A DNA stretch of 64,000 nt from Thermoanaerobacterium sp. CMT5567-10 (GTDB lineage Bacteria; Bacillota; Thermoanaerobacteria; Thermoanaerobacterales; Thermoanaerobacteraceae). The notes below the pieces were generated by a model. It had not been told where the DNA came from and searched no databases. It saw nothing but the letters and a program-made list of their open reading frames with translations. Below are positions 27,709 through 37,669 of the stretch, piece after piece (positions within the stretch are counted from its first letter, which is position 1; every line of letters starts with the position of its first letter). The stretch covers positions 1-64,000 of the forward strand of contig NZ_CP130558.2 of assembly GCF_030534315.2 (NCBI RefSeq). The letters run 5' to 3'. The translations under genes were made by a program, and so were the position numbers.

Positions 27709-28653
27709 ATGTTAAATACAAAAATTACGGATTTATTTGGTTTGAAATATCCTATATTTCAAGGTGGAATGGCATGGGTTGCAACGGCTGAGTTAGCTGC
27801 TGCAGTTTCAAATGCCGGCGGTCTTGGTATTATTGGTGCAGGGAATGCACCTGCAAGCTTTGTAAGAGAGCAAATACAGAAAGCCAGAACATTGACTGAT
27901 AAACCTTTTGGTGTTAATGTAATGTTGATGTCACCATTTGTGGATGAGGTAATGGAAATAGTTTTAGAAGAAAGAGTAAGTATGATAACGACAGGTGCTG
28001 GCAATCCAGGGAAATATATAAGCAGATTAAAAGAAAGAAATATAAAAGTTGTGCCAGTTGTACCATCTGTTGCATTGGCTAAAAGAATGGAATCTATTGG
28101 TGCAGACGCAGTAATAGCAGAGGGAACCGAGTCGGGAGGGCATATAGGTGAGCTTACAACTATGGCTCTTGTGCCGCAAGTTGTTGATGCTGTTAGTATT
28201 CCTGTAATAGCAGCAGGTGGTATTGGTGACGGTAGAGGTGTTGCAGCTGCTTTTTGCCTTGGAGCATCTGGTGTACAACTGGGTACACGATTTGTATGTT
28301 CGACAGAATGCACAGCAAATGAAAAATACAAGCAGTACATTGTAAATGCAAGGGACAGAGATGCAGTTGTAACTGGAAGGGCGACTGGACATCCAGTCAG
28401 GTCTTTAAAGAACCACCTTACAAGGGAATTTGAAAAAGCTGAGCAAAATGGAGCGTCTAAAGAGGAACTGGAGAAATTAGGAGAAGGCAAATTGAGGGAT
28501 GCTGTAGTATATGGTGACGTTTTAAATGGTTCTGTTATGGCTGGTCAAATATCAGGCCTTATAAATGATATAAAGCCTGCAAAAGAGATAATAGAAGAAT
28601 TATTTGATGATGCTCAAAAGATTATTAAAAATCTATATGGAGGCTTGGAATAA
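27709..28653 (+). CDS. fabK: Enoyl-ACP reductase II FabK (FMN-dependent)
   Basis: Final reduction of each elongation cycle, done here by the flavoprotein FabK instead of FabI. The 314-residue TIM-barrel protein has IFQGGMAWVATAELAAAVS, GGLGIIGAGN, VIAEGTESGGHIGELTTM (the conserved His region) and VIAAGGIGDGRG, matching FabK/nitronate monooxygenase folds. The position between fabH and fabD settles it as FabK. FabK enzymes are insensitive to triclosan. Its stop overlaps the fabD start by one base. Confidence 0.93.
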   Translation: MLNTKITDLFGLKYPIFQGGMAWVATAELAAAVSNAGGLGIIGAGNAPASFVREQIQKARTLTDKPFGVNVMLMSPFVDEVMEIVLEERVSMITTGAGNPGKYISRLKERNIKVVPVVPSVALAKRMESIGADAVIAEGTESGGHIGELTTMALVPQVVDAVSIPVIAAGGIGDGRGVAAAFCLGASGVQLGTRFVCSTECTANEKYKQYIVNARDRDAVVTGRATGHPVRSLKNHLTREFEKAEQNGASKEELEKLGEGKLRDAVVYGDVLNGSVMAGQISGLINDIKPAKEIIEELFDDAQKIIKNLYGGLE

Positions 28654-29585
28654 TGAAAATTGCATTTATTTATCCAGGTCAAGGTGCGCAATATGCTGGA
28701 ATGGGAAAAGAAATCTATGATAACTTTAGTGAAGCAAGAGAAGTTTTTGAAGAAGCTAATGATTCATTAGGATATAATATTGCAAGACTTTGCTTTGAAG
28801 GCCCCGATGAAGAACTTATGAAGACGGAAAACACTCAACCAGCTATTTTGACGGTAAGCATTGCGTTGACAAAAGTTTTGTCAAATAAAGGTATAAAGGC
28901 AGATGTGACTGCTGGTTTAAGTTTAGGAGAATACAGTGCACTTGTATATTCAGGTGTACTATCGTTTAAGGATGCAGTGAAGCTTGTAAAAAAGAGAGGC
29001 GAATATATGCAAAATGCTGTTCCTATAGGAATCGGAGGAATGGCAGCAATTATAGGACTTGATAATGAAACTGTAGAAAACATATGCTGTGATGTAAAAG
29101 ATGTTGGAATTGTGGAGCCGGCAAATTATAATTGTCCAGGTCAGTTATCAATAGCAGGTGAAATTAAAGCATTAGAAAAGGCTGTTGAACTAGCTAAGGC
29201 AAAAGGTGCGAAAAAAGCTGTTATGCTTCCAGTAAGTGCTCCATTCCACTGCAGCATGCTTAAAGAAGCTGGCATTAAGTTAGAAGGAGATTTGAAACAA
29301 ATCTATACATATGATATGTCTGTTCCTGTCATAACTAATGTTACTGCAGACTACCTGAAGATGGATGAAGTGAAGAAGATGTTGGTAAAACAGGTAAGCA
29401 GTCCTGTTTTGTGGGAACAATCTATACGAAAAATGATTGAAGATGAGGTAGATACATTTGTTGAGATAGGTCCAGGTAAAACTCTGACAGGATTCATGAA
29501 AAGGATAGATAAGACCAAAAAAGCGTTAAATTTTGAAGATATGGGTACGCTTGTTAAACTTCTATCGAGTTTGGAGGTAAATTAA
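28653..29585 (+). CDS. fabD: Malonyl-CoA:ACP transacylase FabD
   Basis: Loads malonate onto acyl carrier protein. The 310-residue protein has the oxyanion-hole motif PGQGAQ (8-13), the catalytic Ser90 in GLSLGEYSA, and His199 in APFHCSM. It starts at the base where fabK ends and ends at the base where fabG begins, so translation of the three is coupled. Confidence 0.95.
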   Translation: MKIAFIYPGQGAQYAGMGKEIYDNFSEAREVFEEANDSLGYNIARLCFEGPDEELMKTENTQPAILTVSIALTKVLSNKGIKADVTAGLSLGEYSALVYSGVLSFKDAVKLVKKRGEYMQNAVPIGIGGMAAIIGLDNETVENICCDVKDVGIVEPANYNCPGQLSIAGEIKALEKAVELAKAKGAKKAVMLPVSAPFHCSMLKEAGIKLEGDLKQIYTYDMSVPVITNVTADYLKMDEVKKMLVKQVSSPVLWEQSIRKMIEDEVDTFVEIGPGKTLTGFMKRIDKTKKALNFEDMGTLVKLLSSLEVN

Positions 29586-30328
29586 TGGAAAGGGAAATAA
29601 AAACAGCATTAGTGACAGGAGGCGGAAGAGGGATAGGCAAGGCTATCGCCTTAAAACTAGCAGAAGATGGTTACAATGTCGTCATTAATTATTCAAAAAG
29701 TTCAAAAGATGCTGATGATACAGTTTTAGAAGCCAAGAAATTCGGTGTAGACGCATATGCAATTAAATGTGATATTTCTGATTTTAGAGAAGTTGAAAAA
29801 ATGGTGGATGATATCATAAAAAGATATGGCAATATAGATGTTGTAGTTAACAATGCCGGAATTACAAAAGACAATTTGATTCTTCGAATGTCAGAAGAAG
29901 ATTGGGATAATGTGATAGATATAAATTTAAAAGGGACTTTTAATGTAATAAAATTTGTTTCTAAGTATATGATAAAAAGAAGAAAAGGCAAAATTATAAA
30001 TATATCCTCAGTAGTAGGTATTGTTGGAAATGCTGGACAGGCGAATTATGCATCATCAAAGGCGGGAATTATTGGATTGACAAAATCTTTGGCTAAAGAA
30101 TTAGCATCGCGCGGCATTACAGTCAATGCAGTTGCGCCAGGTTTTATTGAAACAGATATGACAAAAATATTAAGTGATTCTGTAAAATCTGCAATGATAA
30201 ATTCAATTCCATTAAAAAGAGCAGGAAAACCACAGGATATAGCAAATGTTGTGTCTTTTCTTGCTAGCAATGCTTCAGATTATATTACAGGACAAGTAAT
30301 TAATGTTGACGGAGGAATGGTAATGTAA
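29585..30328 (+). CDS. fabG: 3-oxoacyl-ACP reductase FabG
   Basis: NADPH-dependent first reduction of the elongation cycle. The short-chain dehydrogenase features are complete: TGGGRGIG (11-18), NNAG (89-92), Ser142, Tyr155 and Lys159 as the catalytic set (YASSK), and the C-terminal ITGQVINVDGG of FabG. Length 247. The ATG at 29585 shares one base with the fabD stop. The acpP gene follows after 40 bases. Confidence 0.96.
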   Translation: MEREIKTALVTGGGRGIGKAIALKLAEDGYNVVINYSKSSKDADDTVLEAKKFGVDAYAIKCDISDFREVEKMVDDIIKRYGNIDVVVNNAGITKDNLILRMSEEDWDNVIDINLKGTFNVIKFVSKYMIKRRKGKIINISSVVGIVGNAGQANYASSKAGIIGLTKSLAKELASRGITVNAVAPGFIETDMTKILSDSVKSAMINSIPLKRAGKPQDIANVVSFLASNASDYITGQVINVDGGMVM

Positions 30329-30368
30329 TATTATTCTAATATGAATGTTTTGAGAGGAGGTGAACTTT

Positions 30369-30599
30369 ATGGAATTTGAAAAAATTAGAGATATTATTGT
30401 AGAGCAATTAGGCGTAGATCCAGAAGAAGTTACTATGGAATCATCTTTTATAGATGACCTTGGAGCAGATTCATTAGATATTGTTGAATTAATTATGGCA
30501 CTTGAGGAAGAATTTGATGTTGAAATTCCTGATGAAGATGCGGAAAAAATTAAAACTGTTGGTGATGTAGTGGAGTATTTGAAAAATCTTGAAAAATAA
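30369..30599 (+). CDS. acpP: Acyl carrier protein
   Basis: An acidic 76-residue carrier that holds growing acyl chains on a phosphopantetheine arm. The arm attaches to Ser35 in LGADSLD. The ATG at 30369 was chosen because GAGGAGGTG lies just upstream; a frame from 30360 would include that site. It sits between fabG and fabF, with a strong hairpin right after its stop. Confidence 0.97.
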   Translation: MEFEKIRDIIVEQLGVDPEEVTMESSFIDDLGADSLDIVELIMALEEEFDVEIPDEDAEKIKTVGDVVEYLKNLEK

Positions 30600-30601
30600 T
30601 G

Positions 30602-30627
30602 TTAAGTCCCGCTTTTGCGGGACTTAA
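30602..30627 (+). terminator. Strong hairpin between acpP and fabF
   Basis: TTAAGTCCCGC, loop TTTT, GCGGGACTTAA: a perfect 11-bp stem. Only a few T residues follow (TTCGATAATTT), so it may be a partial terminator or an RNA end that lets acpP be made in excess of fabF, since the carrier is needed in large amounts. Confidence 0.7.
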
Positions 30628-30657
30628 TTCGATAATTTATTTAACGGAGGATTATCT

Positions 30658-31887
30658 ATGAACAGGGTTGTAATAACTGGTATAGGAGCTATAACTCCAA
30701 TTGGAAATAGTATAGATGAGCTGTGGGATTCACTTATTAATGGCAGGTCTGGAATTGATAAAATCACGAGATTTGATGTTTCCTTATATCCTACGAAATT
30801 AGCAGCCGAAGTAAAAGATTTTGAACCAACTGAATATATAGATAAAAAAGAAGCAAAAAGAATGGACAGATTTACACAATTTGCGTTGGCATCTGCAAAA
30901 ATGGCTTTGATTGATTCTGGACTTGACTTAGAGAAAGAGGATCTAGATAGAATAGGAGTTATATATGGATCTGGAATAGGCGGTATAGAGACATTAGAAA
31001 ATCAGCAAAATATACTAAAAGAGAAAGGTCCTGGTAGAGTAAGTCCGTTTTTTGTTCCAATGATGATAGCAGATATGGCTGCAGGACTAATATCTATTAC
31101 TTTTGGTCTTAAAGGACATAATGAGACAATAGTTAACGCTTGTGCTTCCAGTACAAACGCCATAGGTGATGCCTTCAAGGTTATTGAAAGAGGCGATGCT
31201 GATGTAATTGTAACAGGCGGAAGCGAAGCTGCTATAACACCTCTAGCAATTGCAGGATTTTGTTCGATGAAAGCAATGTCTACAAATGATGATCCTAAAA
31301 CAGCATGTAGACCTTTCGACGCCAATAGAGATGGTTTTATAATGGGGGAAGGCTCTGCGACGCTTATACTTGAATCGTTAGAGCATGCTATAAAAAGAGG
31401 TGCAAAAATTTACTGTGAAATTGTAGGATATGGAGCTACTGCTGATGCATATCATATTACGGCTCCAGCGCCTGAAGGTGCGGGTGCATCGAGGGCGATG
31501 AAACTAGCTTTAAAGGATGCTGACATTATTCCTGAAGATATAGATTATATTAATGCACATGGAACTTCTACAGAATACAATGACAAATATGAAACTATGG
31601 CAATTAAAAATGTATTTGGACAACATGCGTACAAGCTAAAAGTTAGTTCAACAAAATCTATGACTGGTCATATGCTTGGAGCATCGGGGGCTGTCGAAGC
31701 AGTAGCAACAGTACTTGCGATTAAGAATGGAATTGTTCCACCTACGATTAATTATGAGACGCCAGATCCTGAGTGTGATTTAGATTATGTTCCAAACAAG
31801 GCATTAGAAATGGAAATAAATTATGCTTTATCAAATTCATTTGGTTTTGGAGGACATAATGCTACATTAGTATTCAAAAAATATTGA
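30658..31887 (+). CDS. fabF: 3-oxoacyl-ACP synthase II FabF
   Basis: Condensing enzyme for chain elongation. The 409-residue protein has catalytic Cys162 (VNACASSTN), His301 (HGTSTEYND) and His338 ([13 protein letters not shown]). GGAGG precedes the ATG. It closes the fatty-acid cluster. No fabZ (dehydratase) or acetyl-CoA carboxylase genes occur in this window, so those steps must be encoded elsewhere. Confidence 0.96.
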   Translation: MNRVVITGIGAITPIGNSIDELWDSLINGRSGIDKITRFDVSLYPTKLAAEVKDFEPTEYIDKKEAKRMDRFTQFALASAKMALIDSGLDLEKEDLDRIGVIYGSGIGGIETLENQQNILKEKGPGRVSPFFVPMMIADMAAGLISITFGLKGHNETIVNACASSTNAIGDAFKVIERGDADVIVTGGSEAAITPLAIAGFCSMKAMSTNDDPKTACRPFDANRDGFIMGEGSATLILESLEHAIKRGAKIYCEIVGYGATADAYHITAPAPEGAGASRAMKLALKDADIIPEDIDYINAHGTSTEYNDKYETMAIKNVFGQHAYKLKVSSTKSMTGHMLGASGAVEAVATVLAIKNGIVPPTINYETPDPECDLDYVPNKALEMEINYALSNSFGFGGHNATLVFKKY

Positions 31888-31900
31888 AAGAGGAACAATC

Positions 31901-32602
31901 ATGGAAATCAGTAATAAATATAATAATCTAGAGAAAAACATAGGTTATGTTTTTAACAACAAAAAATTGCTTAAAAATGCGTTGACACATAGTTCGTGGG
32001 CCAATGAAAGCAAAAATACAGGTATAAGCAATGAAAGATTAGAATTTTTAGGCGATTCTGTTTTAAGCATAATAATTAGTGAGTATCTGTACAAAAACAG
32101 AAGCGACTTAGAAGAGGGATATTTATCTAAATACAGAGCAGAAATAGTTTGTGAACCTTCTCTTGCCAGATGTGCCAGAGAAATAGAGCTTGGTAAATAC
32201 CTACTAATGGGAAAAGGTGAAGAAGTGACTGGTGGTCGTAACAGAGAGTCGATTCTTGCTGATGCTATGGAGGCATTGATAGCAGCCATTTACTTAGATT
32301 CAAATCTTGAAACCATAAGTAATATAGTTTTGAGGCTTTTTAGTGAAATAATAAAAGAAGTGTTAAGTGGACTTATATATCGTGATTATAAAACAAAGCT
32401 GCAAGAAGTTACGCAGAAAATGGGATCTGGCAAGATAAACTATAAACTTACAGATGAATTCGGCCCTGATCACAATAAAATGTTTGTCATAGAAGTTTAT
32501 GTTGGTGAAAATATGCTTGGCAGAGGTATGGGAAGAAGTAAAAAGGAAGCTGAACAATATGCTGCCATGGAAGCTTTAAATAAGATGGGATTGACAAAAT
32601 GA
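31901..32602 (+). CDS. rnc: Ribonuclease III
   Basis: Cuts double-stranded RNA, including the rRNA precursor. The 233-residue protein has the signature NERLEFLGDSVL with Glu48 and Asp52, the second acidic pair Asp121 and Glu124 (DAMEALIAAIYLD), and a dsRNA-binding domain (about 163-231). GAGGAACA lies before the ATG. It overlaps the radical SAM gene that follows by four bases, and smc-ftsY lie further downstream, the standard rnc-smc-ftsY order with two insertions. Confidence 0.96.
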   Translation: MEISNKYNNLEKNIGYVFNNKKLLKNALTHSSWANESKNTGISNERLEFLGDSVLSIIISEYLYKNRSDLEEGYLSKYRAEIVCEPSLARCAREIELGKYLLMGKGEEVTGGRNRESILADAMEALIAAIYLDSNLETISNIVLRLFSEIIKEVLSGLIYRDYKTKLQEVTQKMGSGKINYKLTDEFGPDHNKMFVIEVYVGENMLGRGMGRSKKEAEQYAAMEALNKMGLTK

Positions 32603-33663
32603 AAGATATTTATATTATACCAATTTTTATACCGCATTTAGGATGTCCACACAAATGCATATTTTGCAATCAAGATGAAATTACTGGTTTAAAGTCTACT
32701 GTTGATGAAGAATTTGTAGATAATACTATAAAAGAATATCTAAAAACTATACCAAGAGAATCGCATATTGAAGTCTCTTTTTATGGCGGAAGTTTTACAG
32801 GAATACCTTTAGAGAAACAAAAAAAATTTTTAAGAATAGCTGAAAAGTACATTAATTCAGGCGAAATTGATGCGATACGCCTTTCAACAAGACCTGACTA
32901 TATAGATGAAACTATTCTTGAAAATTTAAAAAAATACGGTGTTTCGATTATAGAACTTGGCGTACAAAGCATGGACAAAGAGGTATTGCTGAAAAGCCTA
33001 AGAGGTCATACGGATGAAGATGTTAGGAAAGCTTCAAGATTAATAAAGCAATATGGTTTTACATTAGGGCTACAAATGATGATAGGCTTGCCTGGAGATA
33101 ACAGGCAGAAATCGTTAAAAACGGCTGATGAAATAATTTCTCTGCAGCCGGAATTTGTAAGGATTTACCCGACTCTTGTTGTAAAAGGTACTTATCTTGA
33201 AAAGATGTACAGAGTTGGTATGTACAATCCGATTGATCTGGAAGCTGCTGTAGAATTATCAAAAATACTGTATATAAAATTTAAAAAAAATGATATAGAT
33301 GTGATTAGAATCGGGTTACAAGCGACAGACGATATTAATGTTAATGGAGACGTCGTGGCAGGGCCCTTTCACCCGGCATTTGGGCAATTGGTTAAATCAT
33401 CAATTGTAAAAGATATTTTAGATAGTATATTTCATAATAACAATATAAAAAATGGATTAGTAGATATTTATACTAATCCAAGATCAGCGTCGATTATAAT
33501 TGGACAAAAGAGGAAAAATAAGATTTATCTAGAGAAAAAATATGATATAGAAATAAAATTAATTCAAATGGCTGATATTCCAAAAGATAATGTATATATA
33601 GGGTTTAATGGCCAATTATATAAAGATTCGATAGAAAACTACATAAATAAAGCCACTATATAA
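32599..33663 (+). CDS. Radical SAM protein, Elp3-like without the acetyltransferase domain
   Basis: A 354-residue radical SAM protein with the cluster motif C16-x3-C20-x2-C23 (GCPHKCIFC) near the start, EVSFYGGSFTGIP, RLSTRPDYID, IELGVQSMD and QMMIGLPGD. These segments resemble the radical SAM half of Elp3-type proteins (COG1243), but the acetyltransferase half is missing. The substrate is unknown; tRNA or a small molecule are both possible. It is coupled to rnc through an ATGA overlap and is a frequent neighbour of rnc and smc in clostridial genomes as I recall. Confidence 0.8.
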   Translation: MKDIYIIPIFIPHLGCPHKCIFCNQDEITGLKSTVDEEFVDNTIKEYLKTIPRESHIEVSFYGGSFTGIPLEKQKKFLRIAEKYINSGEIDAIRLSTRPDYIDETILENLKKYGVSIIELGVQSMDKEVLLKSLRGHTDEDVRKASRLIKQYGFTLGLQMMIGLPGDNRQKSLKTADEIISLQPEFVRIYPTLVVKGTYLEKMYRVGMYNPIDLEAAVELSKILYIKFKKNDIDVIRIGLQATDDINVNGDVVAGPFHPAFGQLVKSSIVKDILDSIFHNNNIKNGLVDIYTNPRSASIIIGQKRKNKIYLEKKYDIEIKLIQMADIPKDNVYIGFNGQLYKDSIENYINKATI

Positions 33664-33686
33664 TCTTTAAAAATTTTTTTATAAAA

Positions 33687-33716
33687 AGAAGGATTTAACA
33701 AATATATATAGAATAT
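33687..33716 (+). promoter_or_regulatory. Sigma-H promoter of spoVS
   Basis: AGAAGGATTT (33687-33696) matches the sigma-H -35 consensus (RnAGGAwww), and ATAGAATAT (33708-33716) matches the -10 (RnnGAATww), with 11 bases between. spoVS is a sigma-H gene in Bacillus, which supports the call. Confidence 0.78.
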
Positions 33717-33759
33717 ATATTTTGTATTCATTTTCAATTCTACTAAGGAGGTTATTATA

Positions 33760-34020
33760 GTGGAGGTTCTAAAAGTATCAGCTAAATCTCAACCTAAATC
33801 TGTAGCAGGAGCGTTGGCAGCAGTTTTAAGAGACAAGTCTGTGGCTGAAATACAGGCTGTTGGAGCTGGAGCCGTAAATCAAGCTGTTAAAGCGATAGCA
33901 ATCGCAAGAGGATTTGTGGCACCTAATGGTATAGATTTAATTACTATACCTGCTTTTTCAGAGATAGAAATAGAAGGGGAGACCCGGACAGCTATAAAGT
34001 TCATAGTTGAGCCAAGATAA
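33760..34020 (+). CDS. spoVS: Stage V sporulation protein S
   Basis: A small Alba-fold protein (86 residues) needed for coat assembly and spore maturation. Typical features are LKVSAKSQPKSVAGALA at the start and VGAGAVNQAVKAIAIARG in the middle, ending in FIVEPR. It starts with GTG at 33760, eight bases after AAGGAGG. It has its own sigma-H promoter and a strong terminator, so it is a separate unit placed between the rnc operon and smc-ftsY. Confidence 0.96.
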   Translation: MEVLKVSAKSQPKSVAGALAAVLRDKSVAEIQAVGAGAVNQAVKAIAIARGFVAPNGIDLITIPAFSEIEIEGETRTAIKFIVEPR

Positions 34021-34056
34021 TTAAAACCTGCATTGGCAGGTTTTAATTATCTTGTA
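34014..34056 (+). terminator. Long hairpin terminator after spoVS
   Basis: An exact 18-bp stem: AAGATAATTAAAACCTGC (34014-34031), loop ATTG, complement at 34036-34053. It covers the spoVS stop codon. The T-rich tail lies within the second arm, so it may act on both strands. Confidence 0.85.
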
Positions 34057-34102
34057 TGAAAAGTTGCTTTCTTTTGACAACATTAAAAACTTGGAGGGTC
34101 TT

Positions 34103-37100
34103 ATGTTTTTAAAAAGATTAGAAATAATAGGATTTAAATCTTTTGCTGATAAAGTCATATTAAATTTTGAGAAGGGAATAACGGCAATAGTTGGTCCAAA
34201 TGGAAGTGGCAAAAGCAACATATCAGATGCTGTAAGGCTTGTTTTAGGGGAACAGAGCATTAAAAGCTTGAGAGGTAATAAATTAGAAGATGTTATATTT
34301 GTCGGTACAGAGAAGAGAAAGCCTTTAAGTTTTGCTGAAGTAAATTTGACACTTGATAATAGCGATCACACGCTGCCACTGGATTTTACGGAAGTCGTCA
34401 TTACCAGAAAAATATTCAGATCTGGTGAAAGTGAATTTTATATTAATAAAACTCAGTGCAGATTGAAAGACGTGTTTGAATTGTTTATGGATACGGGAAT
34501 TGGAAGAGATGGATATTCTATCATTGGTCAAGGTAAAATAGACGAGATATTGGTATCACGACCAGAAGATAGAAGACAAATTTTTGAAGAAGCATCTGGA
34601 ATATCAAAGTACAAATACAAGAAAGAAGAAGCTTTAAAGAAGTTGATTGCTACTAACGAAAACATAAATAGAATAAATGATATATTATGTGAGCTTCAAA
34701 ATCAATTAGAACCGCTATATGAGCAAAAAGAAAAAGCTGAAATGTATACAAAGTTGCAAGAAGAGAAAAAACGAGTAGATATAACAATACATTATTTTGA
34801 AGTAGAGGAATTGTTTAAAAAGCTAAATAATCTTAAAGAAGAACAAGATATTATTGAAAAAGAGATATTAAAATTTCAATCAGAAATTGAAAATCGAAAG
34901 AAAACTCTTGATAATGAAGAATCAGAAATCAACAATTTGAAGAAAGAATTAGATATAAACAAAGAAGATTATTTTAATTCTCTAAATGATATAGAAACTA
35001 TAAATGGGAAAATAGACCTTTTAAATGAAAAAATTAAAAATAGTCAAGAAAATATAGATAGGTTAAAAAAATCATTAGATGAAGGAAAAACTAAATCTAC
35101 CACAATATTGAAAGACATAGAGAATATTAAAAATGATATAAAGAGAATAGAATCAAGAAAGATGGAATTGGAGGCTAATCTAATTGATCTGACTTCGAAA
35201 TATGATACGATAAAAGAAGAATCTAATATTAAGCAAATGGAAGTAGAGACAGCAAAGGAAGATATTGTAGACATTTTAAATGAGGTTGCGGAAAATAAGA
35301 ATAATCTTTCAACTACTGAGATAATGAGAGATAACTTATTGGAAAAATTAAATGAATTAAACAAAACACAGGAGAAGTTGTTTGGCAATATAAACAATAA
35401 AAAAGAAGAAATAATTAAAATAAGTAGTAATATACAATCGCTTAAAGAAGAAATAAAAAAATTGTATAGTGAAAAGAATTCTGTTGAAACTGATTTAGAT
35501 GCTTTAGAAAATGAAATCAAAATCAGAAATGAAGAATATGGAAGAATGCTAAATGAATATAATAGTAATTTATCAAGACTGAAAGTCTTAAGAGAAATGG
35601 ACAGAGATTATGAAGGCTATAGCTACAGCATAAAGAACTTAATGAAATACGTTGAAACTGATAACAAAGTTAAGCAAAATGTATTAGGTGTTGTCGGTGA
35701 ACTTATTAAAGTAAAAAGTGAACATTCATTGGCTATTGAAATAGCTTTAGGCTCAGCTATTCAAGATGTCATCACAAAAACTACAGATGATGCAAAAGAT
35801 TTAATATCGATCTTAAAGAAAAACAATTTTGGAAGAGCGACATTTTTACCGCTTGATAATATAAGCTATAAATCATTTGATCAATCACTAGATAATGTCG
35901 ATGGTGTTGTAGGATTGGCTTCTGATATAATAGAGTACGACAAAAGAATTGAGAAAGCTATAAAATTTATTCTAGGAAGGGTAATAATAACAAGGGATAT
36001 TGATACGGCACTTTTACTGACAAGAAAATTTAAAAACCAATATAAAATAGTCACGTTAAAAGGCGAAGTTATAAATCCTGGAGGCTCAATAACTGGCGGA
36101 AGCATCAATCACAAATCTCAAAACATATTAAAACGCAAGGAAGACATTAAATATGCAAGTAAGAGATGTGATAAACTAGAAAAAGATTTGAAAGAATTGG
36201 AAAAGTCAAAAGAAGGCTTAATGAGAAAGACAGAGTTAATCAAGGAAAAGCTGGATAATTTATCAAAGGATATTAACAATAGAGAAATTATTTTTGCTGA
36301 ATATACAAAGAACAAAGCGACTTTAGAGAGCGAAATAGAAAAATTATCTGCCATTATAAAAGATAACGAAATAGAAAAAAGTCAAATAGAAGAAGCTATA
36401 GAAAACTATAACAAAGAAATTGAAAGTTATAAAGATAAAATTTCTATCCTCAGTGAAAAAAAATCATCGCTAGACAAAATAATTAAAGACTACAAGGACA
36501 ACCGTGATAATAATAATGGCTTGCTGAATAAGTTGGAGGCAGAAATTACAAATTTAAAGATAGAATTGGCAAGATATGAGCAAAATTTACAAAATGATAT
36601 TTCTAAGTTAAATGAAAAACAATTAGAATATGAAAATACGATAAAATACATCAGTGAAATTGAAAGCAGCCTTAATAAGTACGAAAGTTCTAAAATAACG
36701 TATGAGGAAGCTAAACAAAAATCTATAGAGGAAAATGTCGCTTTAAATGATAAGTTAAAATTGACCAGTAACAAGATACAAAAACTTGAAGATATGTTGA
36801 ATCAGAAAGTAGATAAAAACAATGATGCTAAAAATGAGTTAATTATTTTGGAGAAGGAACACTCAAAGAGATTAGAAAAAGAACGAAGGTTGGATTTAAA
36901 TATTCAAAAGATTGAGATGGAAATAGAGAATATTAAAAATCGCCTTTGGGAAGATTATGAAATAACAATTGGAAATGCTAAATCCTACTTAATCGATGAA
37001 AGCATTTCAACGTTGAGGCAGCGTTCATTAAAACTTGCTGCAATGATAAGAGATTTGGGCGTAGTTAATTTAAATTCTATAGAAGAATATAGAAATGTGA

Positions 37101-37654
37101 AGGAAAGATTTGATTTTTTAAAAAGACAATATGATGATTTAGTAGATGCAAGAAATTCTCTTAACTCTATTATTGACGAGACAAATAAAATTATAAAAAT
37201 AAAATTTAAAGATAATTTTGAATTAATTGAAGCCCAATTTAAAGAGACATTTAAAAAATTATTTGGTGGCGGACGTGCAGAATTGATTTTAACAAATCCA
37301 GATGATCTGTTGAATACCGGAATAGAAATCAATGTTCAGCCACCTGGCAAAAAATTGCAAAATATTTCTCTTTTATCTGGTGGTGAGAAAGCATTAGTTG
37401 CAATATCGTTATTATTTGCTATGATATTAATAAGACCTACTCCGTTTTGTATACTTGATGAGATTGATGCAGCACTTGACGATGCAAATGTGGACAGGTT
37501 TGCATCTTACTTGAAGGAACTATCTAAAAATTCACAGTTTATTGTTGTCACACATAGAAAAGGTACGATGTCTGTAGCTGATACTTTATATGGAGTTACT
37601 ATGCAGGAAAAAGGTGTTTCAAAATTATTATCATTGAAATTAGAAACTGCTTAG
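34103..37654 (+). CDS. smc: Chromosome segregation protein SMC
   Basis: Condensin ATPase that compacts and separates chromosomes. In 1183 residues: head with Walker A GPNGSGKSN (31-39), long coiled coil, hinge (about 515-660, with GVVGELIKVKSEHSLAIEI), returning coil, and the second head part with LLSGGEKALVAISLL and Walker B CILDEIDAALDDANV. The ATG at 34103 was chosen because GGAGGG is just upstream and the family begins MFLKRLEIIGFKSFADK. It is co-directional with ftsY, 15 bases downstream. No ScpA/ScpB genes are in the window. Confidence 0.97.
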   Translation: MFLKRLEIIGFKSFADKVILNFEKGITAIVGPNGSGKSNISDAVRLVLGEQSIKSLRGNKLEDVIFVGTEKRKPLSFAEVNLTLDNSDHTLPLDFTEVVITRKIFRSGESEFYINKTQCRLKDVFELFMDTGIGRDGYSIIGQGKIDEILVSRPEDRRQIFEEASGISKYKYKKEEALKKLIATNENINRINDILCELQNQLEPLYEQKEKAEMYTKLQEEKKRVDITIHYFEVEELFKKLNNLKEEQDIIEKEILKFQSEIENRKKTLDNEESEINNLKKELDINKEDYFNSLNDIETINGKIDLLNEKIKNSQENIDRLKKSLDEGKTKSTTILKDIENIKNDIKRIESRKMELEANLIDLTSKYDTIKEESNIKQMEVETAKEDIVDILNEVAENKNNLSTTEIMRDNLLEKLNELNKTQEKLFGNINNKKEEIIKISSNIQSLKEEIKKLYSEKNSVETDLDALENEIKIRNEEYGRMLNEYNSNLSRLKVLREMDRDYEGYSYSIKNLMKYVETDNKVKQNVLGVVGELIKVKSEHSLAIEIALGSAIQDVITKTTDDAKDLISILKKNNFGRATFLPLDNISYKSFDQSLDNVDGVVGLASDIIEYDKRIEKAIKFILGRVIITRDIDTALLLTRKFKNQYKIVTLKGEVINPGGSITGGSINHKSQNILKRKEDIKYASKRCDKLEKDLKELEKSKEGLMRKTELIKEKLDNLSKDINNREIIFAEYTKNKATLESEIEKLSAIIKDNEIEKSQIEEAIENYNKEIESYKDKISILSEKKSSLDKIIKDYKDNRDNNNGLLNKLEAEITNLKIELARYEQNLQNDISKLNEKQLEYENTIKYISEIESSLNKYESSKITYEEAKQKSIEENVALNDKLKLTSNKIQKLEDMLNQKVDKNNDAKNELIILEKEHSKRLEKERRLDLNIQKIEMEIENIKNRLWEDYEITIGNAKSYLIDESISTLRQRSLKLAAMIRDLGVVNLNSIEEYRNVKERFDFLKRQYDDLVDARNSLNSIIDETNKIIKIKFKDNFELIEAQFKETFKKLFGGGRAELILTNPDDLLNTGIEINVQPPGKKLQNISLLSGGEKALVAISLLFAMILIRPTPFCILDEIDAALDDANVDRFASYLKELSKNSQFIVVTHRKGTMSVADTLYGVTMQEKGVSKLLSLKLETA

Positions 37655-37669
37655 AAAGGAATGCAAAGT

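Noticed and set aside
27759-28490. A 243-codon open frame on the minus strand
   Set aside because: It is antisense to fabK, which has complete family motifs. The codon pattern of the real gene explains the open antisense frame, and the translated product looks like no family.
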